Below, piece after piece: positions 8,745-16,881 of a stretch of DNA of 52,160 nucleotides. Below the pieces are notes generated by a model. It ran no database searches. It had not been told where the DNA came from and worked only from the letters and a program-made list of their open reading frames with translations. This DNA is from CAYSGX01 sp964518215. Its GTDB lineage: Bacteria; Bacteroidota; Bacteroidia; Chitinophagales; CAIOSU01. Both the position numbers and the translations under genes were made by a program. The stretch covers positions 1 through 52,160 of the forward strand of contig CAZFFP010000018.1 of the NCBI GenBank assembly GCA_964518215.1, given 5' to 3'. The stretch's first letter is position 1. Each line of letters begins with the position of its first letter.

Positions 8745-8844
8745 NNNNNNNNNNNNNNNNNNNNNNNNNNNNNNNNNNNNNNNNNNNNNNNNNNNNNNNN
8801 NNNNNNNNNNNNNNNNNNNNNNNNNNNNNNNNNNNNNNNNNNNN
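8745..8844. other. Assembly gap (100 N)
   Basis: Exactly 100 undetermined bases, a common placeholder length, so the real size is unknown. The 3' end of the squalene monooxygenase gene and probably a full REP-like repeat lie in it. Confidence 0.98.
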
Positions 8845-10308
8845 TTTCAAAACTTCTTTCACTTCATCTTCCTTCTTGCTGTTGCCCATGAACTGTTGTG
8901 CCACTTCCACAACAGTAGTGAACGATGTTCGCGGTTTTTCATCTTTCAAAAGCGGAGCAACAATATTCACCGCATCGCGCAGCATGGTGTAAGCATCTTT
9001 CATTTTTGAAAAATTCAGTAGGCTGAAAGTATTTTTTCCTCCGTGCAAAGCCACCGCAAAAAAATGACGCATCAAAGTATCGGTATTGCGGTTGATGCCC
9101 GAAAGCAACGACACCGGACCTTGTGCGTAATCGCCTCCCTGCGCGAGATAACTTACACAGGCTTTTTTCAACGCTTCATTTTTGAAAACTTCATACAGCG
9201 CGTTTGCCAAAATATTGATGCTTGCGTTTTGCTTTTTTCTTTGCTCATAAAAATTCAGCACTGCTTGGTTCAACAACTCCTGTATATTTTCTTTCTGCTG
9301 AAAATGCTTTTGGTAAGCAGCAATAATTTCATCACCCAACAAGCGCACATCGGTGAGCGCCACAGTCATGCCGCCACCCGTAAGCGGATGTCGCATATTG
9401 AGCGCATCGCCAATCAATACCGCACCTTGCTTCATAGTTGGGTTGGCAGGCATACGGTGGTTGGGCATAAACTTCATTTTGTTTTCTTCCAATGCCGCTT
9501 CGAATGCCGCGTGCATAGAAGCGGGCAACTGCGCACCCACCAACTGGCGCAAATAATTTTTCAAAGACTCACCTCTGCGGGGCGCTTCACTGCCCGGATA
9601 ATCAGCTAAAATTCTGATTTCATCGCTGCCGATAGGATATGCCAAAACAGGTGTAGCGCCACCGGTAAACACATGCCCGTAGTGCGGCACGGGCAATTGT
9701 GTGTTTTTCAAAATCATTCCGATGAAATAACCCGACACTTCTTTTTCGGGCATTGAAAGTTCATTTCTGAAAGCAGAAAAAATGCCATCGGCAACCACCG
9801 TTAAATCTGCGGGTGCAACTATCGGTTCGCTCTTTTCAGATTTTTTGAAAAGCAAACCTGATACTCGATTTTGTTCTTGAGCCAAGCCGCACACTTCGCC
9901 TCTTTCGCACACCACATGCGGAGTGGAAATCAAACTGTGGCGAAGATTCTGCAAAAATTTTCCGTTGTGAAAACCTCTGCCCGTGAATTGATTTTGCGTA
10001 GCGCTCTGCGGATACTCCACTTTTATTTTTTCGTTGCCGTTGAAAATGGCATAACCATAAATCGGTTGCGCATCCATGTCATCGAGCGTGTGTTCCAAAT
10101 CCATTTTTTTCAGTTGCTCCACGCCATCGGGCTGCAACAATTCGCCCACTATGCGCTGCTGCTCGCTCCATTCTTTTTCGATAATGGTAACACGTATGCC
10201 GTTTTTCGCCAGATAAATTCCGAGCGCGGCTCCTGCCACTCCGGCTCCGGCAATGCAAACCTGCGTGTGGCTCCAAAAAGGTTGTAAGTCGTGGTTGGTT
10301 TTTGGCAT
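8845..10308 (-). CDS. Squalene monooxygenase (squalene epoxidase), C-terminus lost in gap
   Basis: A flavoprotein that inserts one oxygen into squalene to give 2,3-oxidosqualene. Motifs in order: FAD-binding GAGVAG (21-26), the hallmark RIVGELLQP (52-60), ADGIFSAFRNEL (173-184), and GDALNMRHPLTGGG (300-313), whose Asp301 contacts FAD. The MRHPLTGGGMTVA block and the later GPVSLLSGINRNT and HFFAVAL segments align with eukaryotic SQLE/ERG1. The N-terminal membrane anchor of the animal enzyme is absent. The visible 488 residues cover the catalytic domain. Formally the frame continues through the gap to 8692, but those last codons lie in repeat sequence, so the true stop is probably inside the gap. 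The start is 2 nt after the squalene synthase stop. Confidence 0.92.
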
Positions 10309-10310
10309 GG

Positions 10311-11507
10311 TTAAACGGTTTGAAGGGGTGAAACGAATTCGGGATTTTCCCAGCGATATTGCTGCGGCTCATACAGCGCGGCTCTGATTTGACTGATGAT
10401 AATTCTGGTTTGTTCTGTATTGCTGAGTGAAGGCTGAAGTTTCGATTCTATTTTTTTCATAGCGGCTTCCAGCGCATCGGTTACATGAGTCATGTCTTGG
10501 GTTTCGACAATATATTTCGCAGCAAGACTTTTTCTGATTTTCACATTGGAGCAAAAAACTTCGGTATTGTTGTAAACTTCGGCAAGCGTGGCAAAAGCCA
10601 TCATTTGCGGAATGGCGCAAAAGCGAAACACCTGCTCGTTTCTGAGCAGTCGCAGATAATCGAGGCAATGCGGAATATGCTGCAAGGCATCGTTCACCAA
10701 AGCCACCCAGCAGTCGAGGCTTTTGGAATGCGTTGGATTATTCGAAAAGCTGTCGAAGGTTGTTCCGTATTCGCTCCAGATTTCTTCGGGAAGAAAAATT
10801 CTGCCTTGCAACAAGTCTTCGTGATAATCGCGGATGATATTGGTTTTTTGCAACAGCAAACCCATTTCATTGGAAATGAACAACTGGTTTTTGAGTCGCG
10901 CATCTTCATGACCCGATGCGGCAAACAAGCCCGACAAGCCTTGCCCTACCAAACCCGCCACGTAATGACAGTAGCGGTTGTAATCATCAAGGGTTTCTAC
11001 TTTTCTTTCGGAAAATTCTGCCATGCCCTCTCCCATTTTTTGGCAGATGTGGCGGATTACCTGCTGATATTTTTTATCTAAAAGATTGAAAGCGCGGGCA
11101 ACTTTGTAATAGTGTTGCAGCAGGTGGCGATACTCTGGTTGGTCGCCAATATGGTGCAGCGAAAGTTTTTCGTTGGAGCACTCCCGATGAAAATTCAGAA
11201 GCAGTTCGGTTTTTTGAACTGCCGGCAAACGCATATCGTCTTCGATGGTATCGAGACCGCGCAGGGTGAGATAGAAAAGGCAAACGGGATTGCGCAACTC
11301 GTGGGGCAACTGCCTGATGACCACCGCAAACGAGCGCGATACTTTTTCTAATGCCGCGTAGCAAAACTCCATATCTGCCATTTCGTGTGCCAGCACATCG
11401 AGGTTTTTTTTAACAGGCTGAACGGCATAGCTGCCGAACCTGATATGGTAAAGCGCCTTCCATTCGCTAAAATTGGGAGGCAATTGAAGCAGGAGAAAAT
11501 TGAACAT
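10311..11507 (-). CDS. Squalene synthase, eukaryotic ERG9/FDFT1 type
   Basis: Joins two FPP molecules head to head through presqualene diphosphate. From the ATG at 11507 the protein is 398 residues; an in-frame TTG 21 nt upstream is a less likely start. Visible motifs are SRSFAVVIRQL (57-67), DTIED (86-90), YCHYVAGLVGQGLS (179-192), QKTNIIRDYHED (220-231) and FCAIPQMMAFATLAEVYNN. These follow animal and fungal squalene synthase almost word for word and differ from the bacterial HpnC/HpnD proteins. The C-terminal membrane anchor of the eukaryotic enzyme is missing, since the protein ends in a polar tail. It leads an apparent operon with squalene monooxygenase and the prenyl diphosphate synthase. 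Confidence 0.94.
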   Translation of the reverse strand: MFNFLLLQLPPNFSEWKALYHIRFGSYAVQPVKKNLDVLAHEMADMEFCYAALEKVSRSFAVVIRQLPHELRNPVCLFYLTLRGLDTIEDDMRLPAVQKTELLLNFHRECSNEKLSLHHIGDQPEYRHLLQHYYKVARAFNLLDKKYQQVIRHICQKMGEGMAEFSERKVETLDDYNRYCHYVAGLVGQGLSGLFAASGHEDARLKNQLFISNEMGLLLQKTNIIRDYHEDLLQGRIFLPEEIWSEYGTTFDSFSNNPTHSKSLDCWVALVNDALQHIPHCLDYLRLLRNEQVFRFCAIPQMMAFATLAEVYNNTEVFCSNVKIRKSLAAKYIVETQDMTHVTDALEAAMKKIESKLQPSLSNTEQTRIIISQIRAALYEPQQYRWENPEFVSPLQTV

Positions 11508-11730
11508 GGCTGAAAATATTTGAAGCAAAAATGTTCGTGTGCGTTATACGCAGGGTATCAGAAAAGCGATGGTTGGGCAACAGGATGTCCAAACTTTCTA
11601 ACCAACTGAAAATCAGTTTTTAACAAAACTGTTTAGCGAAATAAAAAAGGTGTGAATAGAGGAATTTGGACTTGGGGAATGGGCTATTGTTGGCGATTAT
11701 GCAACAGGCAACTTTAGGAATTGTACGAAG

Positions 11731-12197
11731 TCAATCATTGGCTTTAATTAGAGTTAGATTTCCATCGTCAAACCCTGTTGTAATGCCTTTTGCATTTGCA
11801 AATATTGAATTCTTAAACCTACTCGAGTTAACATATTCACTTACAAGTTTCTCAGAAAAATTTTGAATGTCTTGCCAATCTTTATCTGCCGATAAGTCTT
11901 TTCCAAACTGAAAATATTTGTGTTTAGGTTCAAAGTCCACATTCGTTGCCCAATCTTCATCATCTATGTCAAATGTTTTTGAGCCAATCAAATACATTTC
12001 AAATCCGTCTGTTGCTTCAAAAAGACCAAAGTTGAAACCAATAATAGAACTATCAATTTTTTCAGAATTATTGATATTCTCAAGCCATTCTATAAATCTC
12101 TGTTCGACTGTCATATTTGTCTGTTCTGTATTTGTTTTCTGTCCGCAGTTTATAGTAAAAAAGCAATTGCTATAAATGTTATTGTTCTTCGTAGCAT
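11731..12197 (-). pseudogene. Small lipoprotein gene with a frameshift in its signal peptide
   Basis: From the ATG at 12197 the minus strand encodes MLRRTITFIAIAFLL and then a stop. One frame over, the sequence continues INCGQKTNTEQTNMTVEQRF and stays open for about 140 residues to 11731. Adding one T to the T6 run (A6 on the plus strand, 12157-12162) would join them into a lipoprotein with the lipobox TINC. Translation could otherwise begin at the internal ATG at 12114 (127 residues, no export signal). The mature part (FGLFEATDGFEMYLIGSKTF and so on) is not recognised. A -7 promoter element lies 27 bp upstream of the frameshifted start, inside the duplicated repeat. A sequencing error or a true mutation would look the same. 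Confidence 0.65.
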
Positions 12198-12223
12198 TAT
12201 CTTTTAAAATGACGCATAACTCC

Positions 12224-12231
12224 CAAATATA
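12224..12231 (-). promoter_or_regulatory. -7 promoter element in repeat copy 1
   Basis: CAAATATA reads TATATTTG on the minus strand, a full match to TAnnTTTG. It faces the frameshifted lipoprotein gene and would start transcription about 20 nt before its ATG. No good -33 box is at the usual spacing. Confidence 0.5.
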
Positions 12232-12493
12232 AACACTTTCACAACTATTTATAATACCGCTTATACATCAATTGTATGCTTATGTTTTGCAGTATTAATC
12301 ATTGCATTAAATCAAAAAGTCTATTTCCGGATGATTTTTGAATGAAGCGTATGGTTCGATTGGTTGAGGGATTGCTTCGTCATGCTGCGCTAATGGCTAA
12401 GCAATTCCTCGCAATGACGTATTGATTGTAGCTTAAGAGCACAAACTATGAGTAATCGTCATTGCGAGCGCAACAAAGTGGAGCGAAGCAATC
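12224..12493. repeat. Direct repeat copy 1 (unique left part plus REP-like palindrome)
   Basis: Positions 12224-12353 are nearly identical to 13191-13320, with only a handful of substitutions in 130 bp. Both are followed by a palindromic element, here 12370-12493. The palindrome has outer arms GATTGCTTCG / CGAAGCAATC and inner arms CTCGCAATGACG (12408-12419) / CGTCATTGCGAG (12457-12468). The left part carries an outward -7 promoter element at its edge. The two direct copies flank the LprI-like lipoprotein gene. Confidence 0.88.
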
Positions 12494-12587
12494 TATTTCA
12501 GTCTTCAGAAATCAGACTTGTCCCGTCATAACGGGTTCATCGCCATTTGTGTCTAACGGCTGATAAGCGATGTATTCTTTATCAGCA

Positions 12588-13172
12588 TTACTTAATGTCT
12601 TCATCAGTATATATCTGTTCATCAATATTCTTTAAAAGAATTAAGCGCTGTCTGGCTACTTGGAATACCCATTGTGCTTGTGTTATTGAATGTTCACGTC
12701 CAAACCCATACTCTCTTTCATTAGTCCAATATAATTCGTGTAGAAATAATGTCTCACTTGTGAAATATGTTCTCCAATCGTCCTGCGATGTTTTGAATAG
12801 TTTCTTGTCTTGGTCGGTTTTTAGTTTTTGATAGATTTTTTCATAAACAACTTGAATTATTGTGTCGAGCTTTTCAGTTGCATGATAGTAGCTTCTCATA
12901 TCACCAAAAGTCGTCCCGTCACTTGGATAATTTTTTAAAAAAATGTCTATTTCTTGAGAGTAAACTGTGTCGCCAAACTTATATGGAGATGTTGCGTTGT
13001 AGCTGAATAAGGAATTGTCTAAAAAAGGACTTGTTTGAGAAATATCCGATTTAATGATAAATGAATTCTTTAGTAAACTGTCTTTACGTTGAACACTGTC
13101 AATATCTTTATTTATTTTTCTATCATAGGAACAGAATGTCAAGAGTAATAAAATGTAAATGTAGTGTCTCAT
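12588..13172 (-). CDS. Putative lipoprotein with LprI-like (DUF1311-type) domain
   Basis: From the ATG at 13172 the protein is 194 residues and begins MRHYIYILLLLTFCSYD, a lipoprotein signal with Cys as the probable lipidated residue. An in-frame ATG 21 nt upstream would add seven residues before the signal. The C-terminal half (KLKTDQDKKLFKTSQDDWRTYF, then the ITQAQWVFQVARQRL helix) has the helical pattern of LprI/DUF1311 proteins, a family that includes a lysozyme inhibitor; the match is by eye and modest. The gene is bracketed by two direct repeats of about 260 bp, and its promoter element lies in the upstream one. Confidence 0.6.
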   Translation of the reverse strand: MRHYIYILLLLTFCSYDRKINKDIDSVQRKDSLLKNSFIIKSDISQTSPFLDNSLFSYNATSPYKFGDTVYSQEIDIFLKNYPSDGTTFGDMRSYYHATEKLDTIIQVVYEKIYQKLKTDQDKKLFKTSQDDWRTYFTSETLFLHELYWTNEREYGFGREHSITQAQWVFQVARQRLILLKNIDEQIYTDEDIK

Positions 13173-13190
13173 AAAATTTTGCCTGACGCT

Positions 13191-13198
13191 CAAATATA
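13191..13198 (-). promoter_or_regulatory. -7 promoter element in repeat copy 2
   Basis: CAAATATA (TATATTTG on the minus strand) lies at the same edge of the repeat as in copy 1, 18 bp upstream of the LprI-like gene start. Its conservation in both copies supports function. Confidence 0.5.
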
Positions 13199-13448
13199 CA
13201 CACCTTCACAACTATTTATAATACCGCTTATACATCAATTGTATGCTTATGTTTTGCAGTATTAATCATTGCATTAAATCAAAACGTCTATTACCGGATA
13301 ATTTTTGAATGAAGCGTATGTGGGGGATTGCTTCGTCATGCTGCGCTAAAGGCTTCACAATTCCTCGCAATGACGACTGATTGAGGCTTATGAGCACCAA
13401 CAAAGAGTAATCGTCATTGCGAACGGAACAAAGTGTAGTGTGGCAATC
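13191..13448. repeat. Direct repeat copy 2 (unique left part plus REP-like palindrome)
   Basis: Second copy of the duplicated segment, 967 bp from the first. The 130-bp left part is nearly identical to copy 1. The palindrome (13326-13448) is intact at its left end but has diverged at the right end, where TGGCAATC replaces CGAAGCAATC. Confidence 0.88.
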
Positions 13449-13548
13449 TGTTTAGCCTTTAGCTATAAGCCGTAAGTTCGCAATTACCCTAACTTCTACC
13501 ATCCAACGGATAAATCAGAAATCAGCCATAAGAATTCAGCTTTCAAAA

Positions 13549-13599
13549 GATTGCTTCGACATGCTACGCTCAACGCTACGAAAATTACTTGCAATGACG
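13549..13599. repeat. Half copy of the REP-like palindrome
   Basis: GATTGCTTCG at 13549 through GCAATGACG at 13599 matches the left half of the palindrome. It ends 5 bp short of the 3' end of the GIY-YIG gene, so that gene is flanked by palindromic repeats on both sides. Confidence 0.75.
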
Positions 13600-13604
13600 G
13601 TAAG

Positions 13605-13913
13605 TTAAGATAAGTCGTCATACAAATCTCTCCACTCATGATTCATGCTGTTTATCAGAAGTTCTTTTTTTGCTCTTGAGCCGGATTTTATTTGTTTTTC
13701 TCTTGCAATTGCCTCTTCAATTCGGTTAAAACTTTCATAGTAAACCAATTTGGTTAAATGGTATTTTGAAGTGAAACTGTTTGGAAATTCATGAGTTTTA
13801 TGTTGGTAAACTCTTTTCAAAAGGTTTGCAGTAACACCCGTATATAGAACTGTGTTTGTGTGATTAGTCATTATATAAACTGCGCCTCCGAATTGAGCCA
13901 TAGCTTGAAGCAA
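13605..13913 (-). CDS. GIY-YIG nuclease superfamily protein
   Basis: A 102-residue single-domain protein. The GIY-YIG core reads AVYIMTNHTNTVLYTGVT, followed by the conserved Arg in NLLKRVYQHK and the Glu in NRIEEAIAREKQIK, the standard catalytic layout of the short UvrC-N-terminal-like family. An alternative start at MAQFGG lies 12 nt in. Such stand-alone GIY-YIG proteins are common and poorly characterised; nuclease activity is expected but the target is unknown. It lies between a half copy and a full copy of the palindromic repeat, hinting that nuclease and repeats travel together. Confidence 0.88.
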   Translation of the reverse strand: MLQAMAQFGGAVYIMTNHTNTVLYTGVTANLLKRVYQHKTHEFPNSFTSKYHLTKLVYYESFNRIEEAIAREKQIKSGSRAKKELLINSMNHEWRDLYDDLS

Positions 13914-13989
13914 TTATATACATTTCCGTTTTCCGATAGCAAATTAGCTTTTAGTTATGACTTTATAAATTTAAAATCAGTCTTTAGGA

Positions 13990-14114
13990 GATTGCTTCGT
14001 CATGCAACGCTACTGGCTTCGCAATTCCTCGCAATGACTTATTGATTGTAGCTTCTGAGCACAAACCGAGAGTAATCGTTCATTGCGAGCGGAACAAAGT
14101 GTAGTGAAGCAATC
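13990..14114. repeat. REP-like palindrome, copy 3
   Basis: Runs from GATTGCTTCG to GTGAAGCAATC with an inner CTCGCAATGAC / CATTGCGAG pairing. It closely matches the palindromes at 12370 and 13326 but lacks the 130-bp left part. It lies upstream of the GIY-YIG gene. Confidence 0.85.
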
Positions 14115-14300
14115 CAATTCAGCCTTGAGTCTTCAGTAATCAGCCTTTATATTACCCTGCCGAAAATCATTTTGTCCTAACTTGCTAACTTGCTGAAAAT
14201 CAAAAAGCAACAGGGCTTTTTAACTTATTTGGAACAGGTGGTATGGCGAAGTTGGGACTTGCTTAGGAGCATTCGGAAAAATGATTGTATGCTGAAAAGC

Positions 14301-14308
14301 TATTTTTG
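14301..14308 (+). promoter_or_regulatory. Candidate -7 element of the DUF2147/AraC pair
   Basis: TATTTTTG matches TAnnTTTG and lies 19 nt upstream of the ATG at 14328. A -33 element at standard spacing is not evident. Confidence 0.4.
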
Positions 14309-14327
14309 AAAACCAAATCTATAATTC

Positions 14328-14819
14328 ATGAAATTTTTTTCGGCACTATTGGTTGCTGTTTTGTTCTGCTCGGTGTTGTATGCCGCTCCCAACGAGCGCC
14401 ACACACGCAAAGCCATTCACGGCTTTTGGACCAACGACAGCAAAACCATCATTATTCAGATTTATGACGACAACGCGGGTTACACGCGCGGTAAAGTGGT
14501 GTGGATGCGCGACTCCTTAGATGCCCTCGGCAACGACAAGCGCGATGTGCGCAACAGCAATGTAAACCTGCGCTCGCAACAAATTGTGGGTATGGATATT
14601 CTCTACGGCTATCGCTATGACGAAAAAAATCTGGAATGGAAAAACGGAATCATTTATAACTTCGACAACGGCACCGAGTATCACGGCAAAATGTGGTTGG
14701 ACGAAAACGACAAACTCTATATTAAAGGATATTGGTGGTGGTTTTGGTTTTTGAGCAAAACCAAACATTGGGAACGGGTGGCTGCGCCTCACTCCACATT
14801 GCCCGTAACCAAAAAGTAA
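14328..14819 (+). CDS. DUF2147 family exported protein
   Basis: A 163-residue protein with an N-terminal signal peptide (MKFFSALLVAVLFCSVLYA, likely cut after residue 19). The mature part is a compact beta-rich domain beginning HGFWTNDSKTIIIQIYD, with a WKNGIIYNFDNGTEYHG centre and the tryptophan-rich GYWWWFWFLSKTKHWERV end, as in DUF2147. Function in the family is unknown; a periplasmic lipocalin-like fold is plausible. It is 7 nt upstream of the AraC-type regulator, so the two probably share a transcript. Confidence 0.82.
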   Translation: MKFFSALLVAVLFCSVLYAAPNERHTRKAIHGFWTNDSKTIIIQIYDDNAGYTRGKVVWMRDSLDALGNDKRDVRNSNVNLRSQQIVGMDILYGYRYDEKNLEWKNGIIYNFDNGTEYHGKMWLDENDKLYIKGYWWWFWFLSKTKHWERVAAPHSTLPVTKK

Positions 14820-14826
14820 TCGCCCT

Positions 14827-16035
14827 ATGTATGAAGGTCTGCTATATATAGGATTTTCGCAGTGTGTGTTTGCCGCGTTTGTCATGTTGACTCTCAACAA
14901 AAGGCGCACACACGAACGCCTCATGACGTGGTGGCTCAGCGTGATGGCAGTGAAATTTTTAGTAACGATTGCCGAGCAATTTCACGAAGAATATTTCGAT
15001 GCGGGGTTTTCCGAAGGTTTGATTCCGCTCACGTTTGGTCCGTTTCTTTATTTATATACCCGCTTTCTTGCCAATGAAGACAAACGTTTCAAAATTTCCG
15101 ACCTGAAACATTTTGTTCCGTTTTTGATTTACACGCTGGCATATTTTATTTTTTTCCGCGAAGAAATCAGTTTCACCGGAGCAGATTTTTTTCAGCACGA
15201 TGAATACCTGTGGGCACGCATGGTGTTTGCCATCACGTTCATCATTTCGATAGCGGTTTATTCTGCGCTTACTTTTATGCAGATTCGCGAGTTTCTCAAA
15301 AATTTCCGAGAAAAGTTTTCTTTCGAATCGGGCAAACGCAGAATTCTGTGGATGCGTTTCATCGCTATTTTATACACGATTACTCACGGACTCTACATCA
15401 TTGCGGGCGCGGTGAACGCTTTCAGTTTCGAGTTGATAATCAACATAGATTACCTGTCGAGCACCGGGCTGATTATACTGGCATATTCGGTGAGTTATTA
15501 TACGCTGCGTGAAAAACGTTTGGTGCGCATCTCCCGATTACGTGTTACCGAAAGCGCTTCCGATGAAGATGAAGCTTCCGTAGTTTCAGAAACAAAAATC
15601 GCTTCAGCCGAAACAAATTCCGAATCTGCCAAAAACGAGACTGCAACATCAGTTGAGCAAACCAAAAAGCCTTTGCTGAATGATGAAGATTTGCAGGCGG
15701 GCATTAAAAAATTGCTGGCTTATATGGATAAGTCTAAGCCCTATTTTAATCCCGAACTCACCATACAGGAACTTTCAGAAAAAGTGAATATTCCCAAGCA
15801 TCATCTCACTTATATTATCAATACGGGGTTGCACAAAAACTTTTTCAATTTCATTAATGAATATCGGGTGGAAGAGTTTAAGCGCAGAGCCACCGACACC
15901 GATTACGACCACCTGACTTTGCTTGCCATTGCATTCGATTGTGGCTTCAACTCTAAATCATCGTTCCACAATATTTTTAAAAATATTACGGGACAAACAC
16001 CTTCGGAGTATAAGAAGAGTATGGGAGAGAAGTAA
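14827..16035 (+). CDS. Membrane-bound AraC-family transcriptional regulator
   Basis: In this 402-residue protein the first 225 residues hold about seven membrane helices (starting LYIGFSQCVFAAFVMLTL). A Ser/Glu/Thr-rich linker spans about 235-285 and an AraC DNA-binding domain fills the last 110 residues: LTIQELSEKVNIPKHHLTYI is the first helix-turn-helix and LLAIAFDCGFNSKSSFHNIF the second, ending GQTPSEYKKS. The design is typical of Bacteroidota regulators that sense a membrane or periplasmic signal. Its target could include the preceding DUF2147 gene (inference). Confidence 0.92.
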   Translation: MYEGLLYIGFSQCVFAAFVMLTLNKRRTHERLMTWWLSVMAVKFLVTIAEQFHEEYFDAGFSEGLIPLTFGPFLYLYTRFLANEDKRFKISDLKHFVPFLIYTLAYFIFFREEISFTGADFFQHDEYLWARMVFAITFIISIAVYSALTFMQIREFLKNFREKFSFESGKRRILWMRFIAILYTITHGLYIIAGAVNAFSFELIINIDYLSSTGLIILAYSVSYYTLREKRLVRISRLRVTESASDEDEASVVSETKIASAETNSESAKNETATSVEQTKKPLLNDEDLQAGIKKLLAYMDKSKPYFNPELTIQELSEKVNIPKHHLTYIINTGLHKNFFNFINEYRVEEFKRRATDTDYDHLTLLAIAFDCGFNSKSSFHNIFKNITGQTPSEYKKSMGEK

Positions 16036-16134
16036 AAAGTTGATATTGCCTCCCCAAATATCCTGATGACATATACATACTAAAGAATGGCTGTTAGCAG
16101 ATGATTTATGGAAACTATTGACAACTGATTTCGT

Positions 16135-16142
16135 TATATTTG
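16135..16142 (+). promoter_or_regulatory. Candidate -7 element of the toxin-antitoxin pair
   Basis: TATATTTG matches TAnnTTTG and ends 13 nt before the antitoxin ATG. A TTGACA and a TATAAT nearby are 20 nt apart and probably coincidental. Confidence 0.4.
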
Positions 16143-16155
16143 CTATAATCCGGTT

Positions 16156-16371
16156 ATGAACACTTCGCAACTTCAAAAAGAAATTATCACTCAGTTGAGC
16201 AGTTTGCCGAAAGAGGCAATGAAAGAAGTATTGGATTTCATTCAAAGTGTAAAACTGAAAAAGAACAGCAAATCACCATCTGCCACACATTCTGATAATT
16301 TGTCAAAATCTGAAACCACTCATTTGGAAAGTGAATTTGACAATTACAAAACTCAATTCCCTCATGAATAG
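16156..16371 (+). CDS. DUF2281-like antitoxin
   Basis: A 71-residue protein whose first half (EIITQLSSLPKEAMKEVLDF followed by IQSVKLKK) matches the helical start of DUF2281, proteins usually encoded beside PIN-domain toxins. The C-terminal half is polar and probably folds on contact with the toxin. Its stop codon overlaps the toxin start within ATGAATAG, the usual translational coupling of such pairs. Both proteins probably repress their own promoter (family knowledge). Confidence 0.75.
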   Translation: MNTSQLQKEIITQLSSLPKEAMKEVLDFIQSVKLKKNSKSPSATHSDNLSKSETTHLESEFDNYKTQFPHE

Positions 16372-16756
16372 TTTTGTTTCAGACACTATGGCAATTGTGC
16401 TGAGGCTCGAAAAACGAAAACTTCCACAAAAAGTCAAAAACATTTTCGAAAAAGCTGAAGACAATTCTGCTGAGATTTTTATTCCCTCTTTGGTGGTAGC
16501 AGAACTTGCGTATTTGTCTGAAAAGAATCGGATTGAATGTAGTATTGAAAAATTGGAAATCTATTTAAAAAATCACAAGAACATTCAAACCTGTCCGATT
16601 CAGTTTTCTTCTGTGAAAAAAGCATTTATGATTAATGATATCCCTGAACTTCATGACCGGTTGATAGCGGGGGTTGCTTCTGAGTTGTCTCTTGAGTTGA
16701 TTACCAACGACCCAAAAATCAGAGCTTCAAAATTTGTAAGAACAATTTGGGATTAA
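16364..16756 (+). CDS. PIN-domain ribonuclease toxin (VapC-like)
   Basis: Starting at MNSFVSDTMAIVLRL (ATG at 16364, overlapping the antitoxin stop), the protein is 130 residues. A longer frame from 16331 is possible but would overlap the antitoxin by 41 bases. The PIN acidic residues are in place: Asp in VSDTMAIV, Glu in VVAELAYLSEK, Asp in LHDRLIAG, and the last Asp in LITNDPKIR. PIN toxins cleave specific RNAs, often tRNA or rRNA, when the antitoxin is degraded. Confidence 0.85.
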   Translation: MNSFVSDTMAIVLRLEKRKLPQKVKNIFEKAEDNSAEIFIPSLVVAELAYLSEKNRIECSIEKLEIYLKNHKNIQTCPIQFSSVKKAFMINDIPELHDRLIAGVASELSLELITNDPKIRASKFVRTIWD

Positions 16757-16881
16757 CATTCCACACAACTTCGTCCCAACTTTACTATAGCCTTGTTTTT
16801 CAGCTAAATAGGTATGCGTAATATTTTCATTTAGGACTTAGCCGATGCACAGTTTGATGAACGCTGAAATACTTTTGCATC

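Noticed and set aside
12370..14114. CRISPR array
   Set aside because: The repeats are long palindromes, few, unevenly spaced and separated by genes, with no cas genes nearby.
11731..14114. Integron cassette array
   Set aside because: One gene per repeat unit is suggestive, but no integrase or attI is seen and the repeats have the symmetry of REP elements rather than attC core sites.
14202..14221. Rho-independent terminator (AAAAAGC / GCTTTTT)
   Set aside because: It lies between divergent genes, so no neighbouring gene ends there; the short A/T-rich stem is likely coincidental.
16118..16149. Sigma-70 type TTGACA / TATAAT promoter
   Set aside because: The spacer is 20 nt, and in this phylum the TATATTTG box at 16135 is the more likely signal.
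16870..16877. TACTTTTG as the oxidosqualene cyclase promoter
   Set aside because: It matches TAnnTTTG but ends only 4 nt before the ATG, which would need a leaderless message, and the nearest TTTG is at the wrong spacing; too weak to list as a feature.
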